Assembly (NCBI RefSeq): GCF_026262505.1
Contig: NC_067207.1
Location: forward strand, 3,418,252-3,482,251
Direction: 5' to 3'
DNA: 64,000 bases
Source of the DNA: Trichomonas vaginalis G3
Taxonomy: Eukaryota > Parabasalia > Trichomonadida > Trichomonadidae
In this document: piece by piece, positions 20,456 to 30,679 of the stretch
How the letters are laid out: each line of letters begins with the position of its first letter
How positions within the stretch are numbered: the stretch's first letter is position 1
Made by a program: the position numbers and the translations under genes
Notes under the pieces: model-generated
Told to the model about the DNA's origin: nothing
The model's database searches: none
What the model saw: the letters and a program-made list of their open reading frames with translations, nothing else

Positions 20456-22200
20456 CACCAATGTGTTATAACGTGTCGATTTATAATAAAGTAATTATTA
20501 TAATAAATTTGATATTCAGCGACGGCGCTACGCGCCTTTTAGCATTCTGGGCACTTACGTGCCAAAAATGCAAGCTTGAGAAATTTGAAACGAAGTTTCA
20601 AATTTCTGCCTTGCTGTTATGTAAAAAGATTTTTTTGGTGTCGAATTTGAATGTGAATATAAAATTTAGTTTTTATTTATTTTTATTTTTTTTGTGAGAT
20701 ATGGATTTTTTAGAAGATATTTGAGATGTCAGTCTCAATTTATAAAAAATTTTAAAATTGAGAAGAATTTTAATGATATGAATTTATTTGATATTTGGAT
20801 TTTTTAGAAGATTTTAAAGATGTCGGTCTCAATTTTTCAAAAAGCGGTTAATGTGTCGCGAGCTTGAAGTCTAAAACGGCAAATACTGAACTTTTTTAAA
20901 ATTCGATTGGTCAAATAAGTTATACATTATATCAACATTCTAAAACAAATTTTAAAATGGAGTTTGGAAAATCAAAAATTTTACAAAAAGTGACAAAAAG
21001 TGCCAAATTGCCAGTATATGAGATTTTAATGTTATCACAATACACATACTATATATAGTTTAATGTTTATAATATCAATGAATTTTATTGACATCATTAA
21101 AATTGAATCATGGAGTTGATAGATATTAATTAGTTAATACTAATGTATAAATAAATGTGAATAAAGATATGTTAAAATTATCGAGTTTGATTTTTTGAGT
21201 TCTGAATCTCCCGAATTTCCCATACAAACATATATTAATTTTATAAAATATAGAAATAAAATCAGATTCTACAATGCTTTTTGAAATGTGTCCAAGTGTT
21301 TGTATATATATACACGTTCATTTCTATCGGCGCGCGGAGCGCGCCGATAGAAATGAATGACAAGGCTGTCATGCACCAGTGTGTTATAACAGATCGATTT
21401 TATTTGAAATTTCATAAATTAATAATTATAATAAATTTGATATTCAGAGACGGCGCTACGCGCCTTTTAGCATTCTGGGCACTTACGTGCCCAGAATGCA
21501 AGCTTGAGAAATTTGAAACTTCGTTTCAAATTTCTGCCATGCTGTTATGGAAAAAGAAAGTCAGTACAAAAAAATTTTTGAAATTGAGAATAAAAATAAT
21601 ATCGTGATTTTTTGTGATAGATGGATTTTATAGAAGATTTTAGAGATTGAAATCTCAATTTATAAAAATTTTTTAAATTGAGAGGAATTTTAATGATATT
21701 ATTTTATTTGATATTTGGATTTTTAGATGATTTTAGAGATGTCAATCTCAATTTAAAAAAATTTACAAAAAATGATCGTAAAATAATCGTTTTTGTTCAA
21801 ATCCTTTTCATTTCGGGAAATTGAAGTTAAATATCAAAGAGATGGTCTATGCATATGTTAAATCAAATCATTAAAAAGTGTTTTGATGACTTTTTCTAAC
21901 CGCAAATTGTCACTTTTTGATGTTTTAAAATTATTATATATCCTATATGCATATAAGATACAAATTAATATTAAAACCCCAAAATCGATTTTTGAGAGAA
22001 TCAAATTTATCACATCTCATCGTTGTTCCGAATTAATATTTTATTTGTAATGTACATATTATCACAATTACATTCATCATATTAAAATTCAAAAATAATT
22101 TTTGAGTTTCAGATCTCCCTAATTTCCCATATAAATATATGTTTATTTTATTAAAAATAGAATGTCCAATTATTGATAAAAATCGACCCGCTTTTCTACC
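20456..22200. repeat. Tandem duplication of about 920 bp carrying three short hairpins per unit
   Basis: Unit 1 starts near 20456 and unit 2 near 21376; matching landmarks are GTGTGTTATAAC-type starts, AATTTGATATTCAG, TTTTAATGATAT and a TTTCCCATA block about 750 bases later (21217 and 22123). Each unit has a compact hairpin cluster at 20520-20615 and 21449-21540: GGCGC-TAC-GCGCC, then GCATTCTGGGCAC-TTAC with its complement (imperfect in unit 1), then GAAATTTGAAAC with its complement. In unit 1 the loop of the last hairpin is GAA and in unit 2 it is TTC, so the loop is inverted. The open frames spanning these blocks (20461 and 21281) are not convincing genes. Confidence 0.7.
21317..21357. repeat. 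Perfect 19-bp-stem hairpin with a 3-base loop
   Basis: The left arm TTCATTTCTATCGGCGCGC is followed by the loop GGA and the exact complementary arm. The stem is GC-rich (GGCGCGC/GCGCGCC) in otherwise AT-rich DNA, and it lies between units 1 and 2 of the duplication. Confidence 0.85.
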
Positions 22201-22229
22201 GGTCAAGCTGTATATATATAGAACCCATC

Positions 22230-22300
22230 CATGTAAACCTCGATGTCACTTTTGCGGCCTCGCTCCGCTCGGCCGCAAAAGTGACATCGAGGTTTACATG
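22230..22300. repeat. Perfect 30-bp-stem hairpin with an 11-base loop
   Basis: The left arm begins CATGTAAACCTCGATGTCAC and ends TTTTGCGGCC at 22259. The loop is TCGCTCCGCTC (22260-22270) and the right arm 22271-22300 is the exact complement. CCATC/ATGG extends it outward with one bulge. It follows unit 2 of the duplication as the 21317 hairpin follows unit 1. Both arms contain TGTCACTTTT or its complement. Confidence 0.85.
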
Positions 22301-22652
22301 ATGGAAAAAATTATAAATTGTTTATTAAATCAATACTTATATTATTTTCAAAGCCGAATAAACTGATGTTGTAAATATAATTACCCTAATTTTTTGAAGG
22401 AAATTAAATTTCATTAAATTTATCGAAGTCTAGATTCACAAGAAGATATATTTTGCATTATTTTGATGTGAATTTATGTTTGTAATATTACAGAGATAAA
22501 AATTTAAGTATTTCTAAAGCAAATGTGGTTAACTTAAGTTATTTAAAATTCAAATGACTCTTTGAATTTTTGAGAATTTGAAAAGGCTCTCAAATTGTTA
22601 AAATGAATTATGTTTGCTTGTTTGTTATTTTGTCTAAGGCTGGTATCAAGGG

Positions 22653-25600
22653 ATGGCATCTTTAATTGAATTAGATCGAGAGAATGGTAAATTCCAAGTA
22701 GATGGGAACGTTTCAGATAAACAATTTTATAACGACACTCGATTTCAAACATTAATATTAGTAAATTGCTTCACAATCGGTCAGTCCTCGTTTGGGAGAT
22801 GTATCAATCTTACGAGTATCACTCTCCCACAAGAATTGTTGATGGTCGGGGCCAGAGCGTTCTCGGATTGCTACAAACTTGCACATATAGTGATACCGGA
22901 TTTGGTGAAATCGATCGAGAATGAGTCATTCATATACTGTTCGAGTCTTGCCACTGTTCAGCTCCCAACAAACTTGGTTTCGATAGGAAAAAACGCTTTC
23001 CGATCTTGTTTTAGACTACATTCGATTAATCTCCCGGATTCGATACAATCAATTGGAACAAGTGCTTTTTCTGGTTGTAACAGTCTTATGATCAACAAAA
23101 ATCTTCCGAATAATCTCGAAATACTGAGTGCTGGAACTTTTTCTAACTGTTTCCTGTTAGAAAGAGTTAAGATTCCAGACAAGATAAAGAAACTCGACAA
23201 TTACCTTTTCAACACATGGAAAAACCTCACTGAAGTTGAATTCGGACCAGATATCACAGAAATTGGTATTTATTGCTTCACAGACTGCAAAAAACTTACA
23301 AGAATATCAAATTTACCATCTGTTGTTAAAATCGGAGATCATGCATTCGAAAACTGTGAAGAACTTTTATTTTTCAATTTTTCGAATGAAATCAAATATA
23401 TTGGCTCGGCGGCATTTAAGAATTGTTTAAGTTTTGTTTGTGTAAAATTTTGGGATTCTGGAAGTTTAATAAGATTTGAGGAATATTATCCAATTAATCT
23501 TTCCCAATTAACAGAGATAAAATCTAGTTCTTTTCAAAACATTGGAAGGAAATTTATCCATGAAAGTTATCTTGATTATTATTATATTTATCATTATTAT
23601 TTTCGTTATTATTATAATAATTATGATTATAGTAATGTTTATGGTTATGAGATTTATATAAGATCCAATGTATTTATTCTATCAGAAAAATGTAATTCTA
23701 TTGGAGATTATGCATTTTGTGGAGCCTATTTGTTTCCAGAGTTTAACTTTTCGAACAGTATCACTCAAATTGGAAAATATGCATTTTTTAATAGAACTGT
23801 TTTCAAGTTTGGTACTTTACCAAAATCTCTAAAAATAATTGATGAAAATGCTTTCAACGGATTTTATATTTGGAGTAGTTATAGGCACTACACATATTTT
23901 GGCAATCTTGTTATTCCATCGGGGGCGGAAAAAATTCATAAAAATGCATTTTCGTATAACGATTTTATAAATGTTACAATACTTGATAGCGTGAATTCAA
24001 TCGGTGAAGCTGCATTTGAATTTTGTATTTTTAATAGGGATGTCTATTTAAGTAGTCTTACAAGCATCTCAAAAAAATGTTTTTATATGACTTTTTTTTG
24101 GAAATTACTTGTTCTTCCAGATAATTTACTTGTAATAGAAGAAATGGCATTTATGCATTCTGTAATAGATTCAATCAAACTTTCTAAAAAACTGCAAGTT
24201 ATTGGCAAAAAAGCATTTTATATGGATGTTAATACTTCAAATTATCATATGTGGGATTCTCCACCCTTCCTTACTGAAATTGTTTTCCCTGAAAGTTTAT
24301 ATTTGATTGATGATTATGCATTTTATGATAATTATATGTTGCAGAAAATCACTTTTCTAGGTAATAATATTACATTAGGATATGCCTCTTTTACAAATGT
24401 TGGAAACAGACGAGTAAATTCATGGATTTTTAGAAGTTTTGATTATAAAGACGCTGTGTGTAATATTAAAATGGAAAATCAGAATTCTGGTGATATAATC
24501 TTTGGAAATAATGCATTTAGTTATGCAATCATTAATTTTACAACGGATGTGAATGTAAATACTATTGAAAAGTATTGTTTTTATAATGCATCGATTTTTA
24601 ACTTTCATTTGAACCAACATTGTCACTATATAAAAGATAATGCATTTTCACTGGTATACTTCTGGGGATCACTTAAATCAATCCGATTTCCTGATAATCT
24701 GTCTACAGAACTTGGAAAAAGTATATTTGCATACTCAAATATCGAAAACTTTTACACCTTTGCTTTTATTAATATTGTTCCTGGAATGTTCTCAAATAGT
24801 AAAATTGAGGATTTATTGAGAAATCCATATCTTAAAAGTGTTGGAAATTATTCTTTCTTCAATTGTTCAGAACTAAGAGAAATTGATCTTGGCGATCAAT
24901 TAGAAACTATTGGCAATTATGCATTTTCACAATGTCAAAAGTTGGAAACAGTAACAATTCCCCCAACATGTTATTCTATTGGAGAAAATGCATTTTCTCA
25001 ATGTCCAATGTTAAATATAACAACTGTACCACAGAGATTAGGAGAAATAAAATATCAAACATTCGCAAATTGTATAAGTATTAAATCAATTAATCTTTGG
25101 TATATTAGAAAAATAAATTCACTTGCTTTCGATTCATGTATCAAATTAGAAAGTATTGTTATTCCAGATGAATGTGGAGAAGTTTTACAGTATTCATTTA
25201 GTAACTGTATATCATTATGTTCAGTCATAGTTGGAACATTTTGTAAAGTTCACGATAATGTATTTACAAATTGTTTTAATTTGAGTTTTGTCTATTTCAA
25301 AAATAATGTAATTATTAATGATTTTGCATTCAAAAATTGCGAAAATATTACTGCAATTGCAATCTGTGATAGTATTACAATTAATCCATATGCATTCAAC
25401 TCTTCTCTAAATTCAAGTTTGCATCTTTTGTACCTCGGTGCAAGGAAAAATGTTGCAATCAATCTAGCTCGATTTGTGAAGAATGTAACTGTTAGTCAAG
25501 CATATCATGGAAAATCCTTCTTCAATTTCATTGTTAACAAAATATCCACTGAAGAAATGCATCAATTGATGAATGATTATAACTGCGGAGAATATATTGA

Positions 25601-25703
25601 GTTCGAAGATATTTATTTACCTCCAACGCCTGCAGATCCTACAATATATAGACCTTATTTTAATAAAAATGTGTTATTCTTTTCTTTTCTACCAAAATTA
25701 TAA
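22653..25703 (+). CDS. BspA-like leucine-rich-repeat surface-type protein
   Basis: 1016 residues made of Treponema/BspA-type (LRR_5) repeats of about 23 residues: for example SSFGRCINLTSITLPQELLM, NAFRSCFRLHSINLPDSIQS and YAFSQCQKLETVTIPPTCYS. These families are greatly expanded in trichomonads and several members are surface proteins involved in adhesion. This one has no signal peptide at the N terminus (MASLIELDRENGKFQVDG) and no C-terminal membrane helix, so it may be cytosolic or exported by another route. Residues about 305-340 are extremely Tyr-rich (YLDYYYIYHYYFRYYYNNYD). The first ~260 codons use more G/C than the rest, suggesting a composite origin. The ATG is the first in frame. Confidence 0.85.
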   Translation: MASLIELDRENGKFQVDGNVSDKQFYNDTRFQTLILVNCFTIGQSSFGRCINLTSITLPQELLMVGARAFSDCYKLAHIVIPDLVKSIENESFIYCSSLATVQLPTNLVSIGKNAFRSCFRLHSINLPDSIQSIGTSAFSGCNSLMINKNLPNNLEILSAGTFSNCFLLERVKIPDKIKKLDNYLFNTWKNLTEVEFGPDITEIGIYCFTDCKKLTRISNLPSVVKIGDHAFENCEELLFFNFSNEIKYIGSAAFKNCLSFVCVKFWDSGSLIRFEEYYPINLSQLTEIKSSSFQNIGRKFIHESYLDYYYIYHYYFRYYYNNYDYSNVYGYEIYIRSNVFILSEKCNSIGDYAFCGAYLFPEFNFSNSITQIGKYAFFNRTVFKFGTLPKSLKIIDENAFNGFYIWSSYRHYTYFGNLVIPSGAEKIHKNAFSYNDFINVTILDSVNSIGEAAFEFCIFNRDVYLSSLTSISKKCFYMTFFWKLLVLPDNLLVIEEMAFMHSVIDSIKLSKKLQVIGKKAFYMDVNTSNYHMWDSPPFLTEIVFPESLYLIDDYAFYDNYMLQKITFLGNNITLGYASFTNVGNRRVNSWIFRSFDYKDAVCNIKMENQNSGDIIFGNNAFSYAIINFTTDVNVNTIEKYCFYNASIFNFHLNQHCHYIKDNAFSLVYFWGSLKSIRFPDNLSTELGKSIFAYSNIENFYTFAFINIVPGMFSNSKIEDLLRNPYLKSVGNYSFFNCSELREIDLGDQLETIGNYAFSQCQKLETVTIPPTCYSIGENAFSQCPMLNITTVPQRLGEIKYQTFANCISIKSINLWYIRKINSLAFDSCIKLESIVIPDECGEVLQYSFSNCISLCSVIVGTFCKVHDNVFTNCFNLSFVYFKNNVIINDFAFKNCENITAIAICDSITINPYAFNSSLNSSLHLLYLGARKNVAINLARFVKNVTVSQAYHGKSFFNFIVNKISTEEMHQLMNDYNCGEYIEFEDIYLPPTPADPTIYRPYFNKNVLFFSFLPKL

Positions 25704-25998
25704 ACAATCGAGTTTTATTAACTTCAAAGAAAATTGTAAAATTAATGATGGTGTAATGATCGTGCATTAGGCATTTGATTCTCATTTTAATGAATGTTTT
25801 CATGTGTTAAATCTCGCCACAAGAAAAATGATGGACATGATTTCTTAAATTTGGTATATCAAATGGCCTTTGGCTTTATTTGCCAAAAATGGTCAGTAAC
25901 TAATAAAATGATAGAAGAAATAGTTTTAAAAAAATTTTCAAATTTCAAATAATTTCAATAAATTACTCTTATAATAAAATATTTTCTTAATAATCGTG
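25704..25998. other. Intergenic between the BspA-like gene and tRNA-Gly
   Basis: About 295 bases of AT-rich sequence without a recognised feature. Confidence 0.3.
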
Positions 25999-26069
25999 GC
26001 ACCGCTGGTCTAATGGTAGAATTTCACCTTGCCAAGGTGGGGGTCCGGGTTCGATTCCCGGGCGGTGCA
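25999..26069 (+). tRNA. tRNA-Gly (anticodon GCC)
   Basis: 71 bases that fold as a cloverleaf. The acceptor stem GCACCGC pairs with GCGGTGC and the discriminator is A. The D-arm is GTCTAATGGTAGAAT and the anticodon arm TCACC-TTGCCAA-GGTGG has GCC at the loop centre. The T-arm is CCGGG-TTCGATT-CCCGG. A box and B box (GGTTCGATTCC) are canonical. A T-run a few bases downstream (about 26074) can serve as the RNA polymerase III terminator. No intron, and CCA is not encoded. Confidence 0.97.
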
Positions 26070-26236
26070 TTAATTTTTAATTTTTTTTTCTTTGTGAAAA
26101 TTCAATGAGTTCTTATGCAGCTGTAATGTTATTCTATAGTTCATGCTTTTTTATGATTACCTCAGCTTTTACAAGTACAACAAATTATTAATATTTATAT
26201 TTTCCAACTAAATTACCTTTTAGACATTTTCCATAA

Positions 26237-26872
26237 CTATTTTGCTAATTCATTCCAAACATTCAGGATTGGAAGTAGTAATTCACTCTGATCACCAGCA
26301 TTGCTCTTTATAAAGTTCTTCAATCTTCTGATGTTCTCTTTTGAAAATTCTAAAGGAACAGGAGAAGGTCGAAAACGTCCACGATCATCTTCAAGATAAT
26401 CGTCTGGAATTAAATCAATTACATAGGCATCAAAGATTTCTGAAAGTTTTTCACCCGCATTGTCATGGAAAACAGACAAAGCACATTGTTTGACAAACAC
26501 ACAGCTTTTTAACGTTTGTGTCACCATGAGTATCATTACATTACAGCAAAAGTGCACAATAGGTGATGATTCTCCAAGTATGAATAGAGCCTGCTCAGAC
26601 CCTCCTTTAGCAGCTTCAATAGCATAATTACACATCGCTTTGCGAACATCATCATTACCAAATTTATCCAAGAGTTGATGATTCAGATATATTTTATGCA
26701 ATATACGTGCCATAACAGTATTTTGCTCTACTAAACTCATATTGTACGTATTTTTGGTTTTAAATGTTTCTTTCAGATCTGAAAGAGTATTAATATTGCC
26801 ATTTAGAACCTCTTTGTACAAGTTACTACTTAGTCCTGCATATTCCTTTTGATGACCGAAAATATCTTCCAT
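26237..26872 (-). CDS. Hypothetical protein
   Basis: 211 residues from the ATG at 26872 (MEDIFGHQKEYAGLSSNLYK). It is helical, with alternating hydrophobic and charged segments (AMCNYAIEAAKGGSEQALFI; FVKQCALSVFHDNAGEKLSE). No signal peptide or clear membrane helix; NVMILMVTQTLKSCVFV is hydrophobic but probably a buried helix. Composition and codon use look like a real gene. I do not recognise a domain. The stop lies about 170 bases from tRNA-Gly. Confidence 0.55.
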   Translation of the reverse strand: MEDIFGHQKEYAGLSSNLYKEVLNGNINTLSDLKETFKTKNTYNMSLVEQNTVMARILHKIYLNHQLLDKFGNDDVRKAMCNYAIEAAKGGSEQALFILGESSPIVHFCCNVMILMVTQTLKSCVFVKQCALSVFHDNAGEKLSEIFDAYVIDLIPDDYLEDDRGRFRPSPVPLEFSKENIRRLKNFIKSNAGDQSELLLPILNVWNELAK

Positions 26873-27570
26873 AAAACCTCAACAAAAAACTTTTAAAAAA
26901 ATGGCTTCAAATTTTAGAAATTTACCATCCAAAGATTTTGATTGAGCTAATATTTTCAATTTCCCTTAAATAGACTATATTCATTTAGTGCTTGTACTAA
27001 GATAGTAAGGCATGTGTATAATATGTAGCTTAGGCATCTCTTTCTCCATTTAGTATCATCTTGTTTCTTCAAGAAGATATAAATTGCGTCTTTAAAAAGT
27101 ATTTGTAGTTTCAATATGTTTTAATATATTAGTTATGTTTGTTGATATTCTAATGGACATCATATAAAGCATTTTTTGGTTGAGATTGGTCAAATTATAC
27201 TTTATATATTATAATTAGAGTAAAATGTTATACAACATCAATATACACATGAAATCATACTGTGATTATGATAATCTCTTACCATTTTTGCAAGAATCAA
27301 AATTTGAATTCTATATTGTATTCAATCCTGATAACTAAGATGCAGTTTCCTATAAAATATAGTGTTTTGATGAAATGAACACAAAAAAAGTAATAAATTC
27401 CGTAATTTTTCTTTCAAATTTGTTGAATAATGGTCATTTTAGGATATAAAATAAAAGGAATAGTGATCTATTGCCTAATTCTGATTTCTTATCAGTAAAA
27501 TAATCAAAATATTGATGATGATTATTTTCAATTCAATAATTAATAAACGTTTCGTTATTTCTTTTTGGGA
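26873..27570. other. Intergenic between divergent genes, nothing recognised
   Basis: 698 bases of AT-rich DNA upstream of two divergently transcribed genes. I see no repeat, RNA gene or AAAAGTGACA motif. The promoters must lie here but cannot be pointed to. Confidence 0.35.
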
Positions 27571-28818
27571 ATGATTTCAGACGAAAAGATAATCAGTCAA
27601 CTTGAATCATTGGGTATGAATGACGTTACAGAAGAATTTAAAAAGATTTCTGGCTATGGAAAGCCAATTGTTCCAACATTTTACGCCAAGAAAACAAAAA
27701 CTCATCAAAATTTCAGAAATTTGCTTTATTCAGTACAACAAAAAGCATTTTACATATCGGAAGATGAACGAAAATTACTTGAAAAGAATATAAATCCTGA
27801 TTCAAGAGATATTGATGTTTTATCAATTGATTTTACAGGCTTAAAGCAATCATTTCCTTCGGAAAAACAGAGAATATTAGCAGATGATATAATAACTACC
27901 TTCACAGACCAAGATAAAAAGTTTAATGGCATAAAATACCACGAATTCATTGATTGGTACAACAATTTATTGAACGTTTTGGAGAAGATTAATAGTATTG
28001 AAGAAATTGATTCGTGCCAATGTATTTCATCATCCTGCTTACAACAATTTATCATTGAAAAAGTTAAAGAATTTTCAACAGTGTATCCGAATACAACTGA
28101 TCCAGAATGGACCAAAAACATTTATTCTACATATGTTCTCAACAGAATTCTTTTCGATCTACAGTTAAATCCTTATCAACGAATTTCTGTACCTTTACTT
28201 GTCAAATCTAAAGCATTTTCCGAATTTATTGAACTCGACAAATACGATACCTGCTCAGTTTCACATAAAGAAGTTTCAATGATTTATGATCATTTTACAA
28301 AAGTTGCAGAGCCGCAAACATTAACAATCAAGAAGGAAAAGATGAAAGAAATATACTCATTCAGGTTCAATGATCTTTTCATCGATAAATTGTATGAACA
28401 CATCGAAACTCGCAATAATGAAGCCACATTCTTAGGATTCATTCAGTTTTACATACCCCTTCGCTTTATTTCTGAGTACCCTCATGCAATAAACTTCTTT
28501 TTCAAGATTCTTGACGCAGATGATGATGGAATTTTAGGTCGTGATGACATTTATTACTACTACAAAGCTCAAATGGCCGAATCTTTGCATACAAAGATAT
28601 TTTTCGATCTTTTTTATTCTCGTCTTCTTGATATTTGTACATTAAAAGTAGATGATATGAATTCTGCAAATATCGAGAACTCTGGATACTCTAGAGACAT
28701 TGTTAATACGCTTATTGACGTTGAAACCTTTGAAAATACATATTCAGTTCCAACAGCTTTTGGAATGGACTTTGATGAAGACGAAGAATATGAAGAAGAA
28801 GAGAAAATGGACTTTTAA
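27571..28818 (+). CDS. PP2A regulatory subunit B''-type (PPP2R3-like), EF-hand protein
   Basis: 415 residues from ATG 27571 (MISDEKIISQLESLGMNDVT); upstream the frame begins only at TTG. The middle and C-terminal parts match the B'' family: FLGFIQFYIPLRFISEYPHA then INFFFKILDADDDGILGRDD and YYYKAQMAE, corresponding to the DFxxF ... IEYWFRCLDLDGDGxLSxxEL ... YFYEEQ block. A calcium-binding EF-hand loop DADDDGILGRDD sits at about residue 315 with all acidic ligands. The C terminus is very acidic (DEDEEYEEEEKMDF). B'' subunits direct PP2A to substrates and are calcium-regulated; plant and human relatives organise microtubule arrays and centrosomes. The window also encodes a B55 subunit at 55324. 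Confidence 0.8.
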   Translation: MISDEKIISQLESLGMNDVTEEFKKISGYGKPIVPTFYAKKTKTHQNFRNLLYSVQQKAFYISEDERKLLEKNINPDSRDIDVLSIDFTGLKQSFPSEKQRILADDIITTFTDQDKKFNGIKYHEFIDWYNNLLNVLEKINSIEEIDSCQCISSSCLQQFIIEKVKEFSTVYPNTTDPEWTKNIYSTYVLNRILFDLQLNPYQRISVPLLVKSKAFSEFIELDKYDTCSVSHKEVSMIYDHFTKVAEPQTLTIKKEKMKEIYSFRFNDLFIDKLYEHIETRNNEATFLGFIQFYIPLRFISEYPHAINFFFKILDADDDGILGRDDIYYYYKAQMAESLHTKIFFDLFYSRLLDICTLKVDDMNSANIENSGYSRDIVNTLIDVETFENTYSVPTAFGMDFDEDEEYEEEEKMDF

Positions 28819-28925
28819 ACTTTTGTTTGTTATAATTTTCGTTTGTTTTTTATAGCATTTTTTGGCTATTTTCGCATAGCAAAATTTGTAAAGTATTCAA
28901 TTTATTTTTTATTTCTTTTTGAAAA

Positions 28926-30005
28926 ATGAGTTTTAAAGCCGATGATATGACCCCAGATAAAGTTTCATTAGAACTCCTAGAGAAAATAGAAGGAATCCTA
29001 AAGAAATCTTCAGAAATTATCGGTGATAATAACATATATTCAAATCCTGCGCATGCAGATTCATTAATTCGTGGATTTTTACGTCGTTCTAGTACGCTTG
29101 AAGCTAAATTAAAGTATGTTCAGGATGATTTGGCCAAGTTTCCATATAAAATTAATTCTGTAGAAGAAGCTGAATCCAGAAAAGCAGATTGTTTAGAAAA
29201 AATAAAACAAAATAAAGAAAAACTTATCAATATAGAGAAAGAAAATGATAAAATTAAGGCGCAAATCGAAGAAATCAATAAAAATCTCCCACAAGGTGGA
29301 GATAACTCAGAACTTTTCAAGTCCGAAAAGGAAATCAAAGATACAGAATCGGAAATACAAAGTAAAAATCAAGAAATTTCAACTTTACAAAGAGAATCAA
29401 AATTATTAGAGCAAAAATATGAAGAGGTCGTACAAATCGGAGATGAGCTCTCATCTAAGATAAATTCTGTTAAGAATGAAACTGCAGGAATAACTAATTT
29501 AAATACAAGCGAAGATTTAATCGAAAAACGCGAAAAAAGACTTAATATACAAAAAGCTCTCGATGCATTTATTGCCGAAGCTGAAGCTCAATCGAATGCT
29601 AGAAGAATTGTTTTATCACAAAGAAAAGAAACTCTTACAAAACAAATTTCTGAAGCCAAAGAAAGGCAAGTCAAAATTAACGAAGAAAGGAATAGAGTTT
29701 CCATTTTGAAAGAAGATATTGTTAGACTAGAAGCTTTAATTGCAAGAGAAAAAGCTCCAAAACAAGAAAATGTCGAAATTGTTAAGAAAGAAAAGCCTCC
29801 AATGAACAAAGATAGAATATCAAGGTTGTGCTTGATGTTAGTTACTCAGGAACCATCAGATGAATTAATAAATTCAATTGGTTCGGAGTTATGTTGGAGT
29901 AAAGATCAGATTGATGAATTTCTAAAAGGAACACGTAAAGATAAAGATCCTGGTATTGGTCAACAATGGGTGAGCTGGTTAGATTCAGTCACCAATGATT
30001 TATAA
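28926..30005 (+). CDS. Coiled-coil protein, family unknown
   Basis: 359 residues. Residues 1-75 are mostly non-coil (MSFKADDMTPDKVSLELLEK). From about 75 to 290 the sequence is continuous coiled coil (KADCLEKIKQNKEKLINIEK; ERNRVSILKEDIVRLEALIA). A compact C-terminal domain follows: DRISRLCLMLVTQEPSDELI, SELCWSKDQIDEFLKGTRKD and a Trp-containing end (QQWVSWLDSVTNDL). The layout (long coil plus small C-terminal domain) resembles golgins or intraflagellar/basal-body adaptors, but no specific motif is clear. It starts 107 bases after the PP2A B'' gene, same strand. Confidence 0.6.
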   Translation: MSFKADDMTPDKVSLELLEKIEGILKKSSEIIGDNNIYSNPAHADSLIRGFLRRSSTLEAKLKYVQDDLAKFPYKINSVEEAESRKADCLEKIKQNKEKLINIEKENDKIKAQIEEINKNLPQGGDNSELFKSEKEIKDTESEIQSKNQEISTLQRESKLLEQKYEEVVQIGDELSSKINSVKNETAGITNLNTSEDLIEKREKRLNIQKALDAFIAEAEAQSNARRIVLSQRKETLTKQISEAKERQVKINEERNRVSILKEDIVRLEALIAREKAPKQENVEIVKKEKPPMNKDRISRLCLMLVTQEPSDELINSIGSELCWSKDQIDEFLKGTRKDKDPGIGQQWVSWLDSVTNDL

Positions 30006-30679
30006 TTATTCATTGTTGTTGTTCATTATATTGTATAGTAAATAATAAATTTGTTAGTATTTATAAAATAATTGATCGCTGATTCGTATAAATACATTCA
30101 AATTATCAAAAAACAGAAATATATTTTGATAAATTAATAAAATATGGACTCGAATAAAGCACCAAAACTAATACATTTCATTAGAGTTATAAATGCTAAT
30201 CTATATTCTGAAATTACTATATAATTCATAAAAATTCATCTTTATATTCAACAATTCGTGCTTAATTTGCTGATGTAATATGAAATTATCTGTTTTTAGA
30301 TCAATCTAATTAACTCCCATGTGTATACAATGAGAAATGAAATCTCATTTTTTCCAAAAAATTTAGAAAATTCTAAAAATGAAAATAAAAAATACGAATT
30401 TAGATATCAAAAAATGAATTTCAAAAAAATTTTGGAAATAAAATGTTTTTAATTTTATATATATTCACAATATTCTCCTCAAATATTAACAAAAAATAGG
30501 TTTTTAAAAAATTTATTATATTTGGTTGGGAAATAACTGGATTTACGCAATGATTAAAGTGAGAACTGTTTTGTTTAATCGATATGAACACCAATTTATA
30601 CAAATGAAATCATATCTTTACTCTTTCTTGAACCGCTCTCATTATCGTTAGATTTTCGATATTTTTCTTACAAATCTAA
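30006..30679. other. Intergenic, nothing recognised
   Basis: 674 bases of AT-rich spacer between the coiled-coil gene and the permease gene. No coding frame or repeat stands out. Confidence 0.35.
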
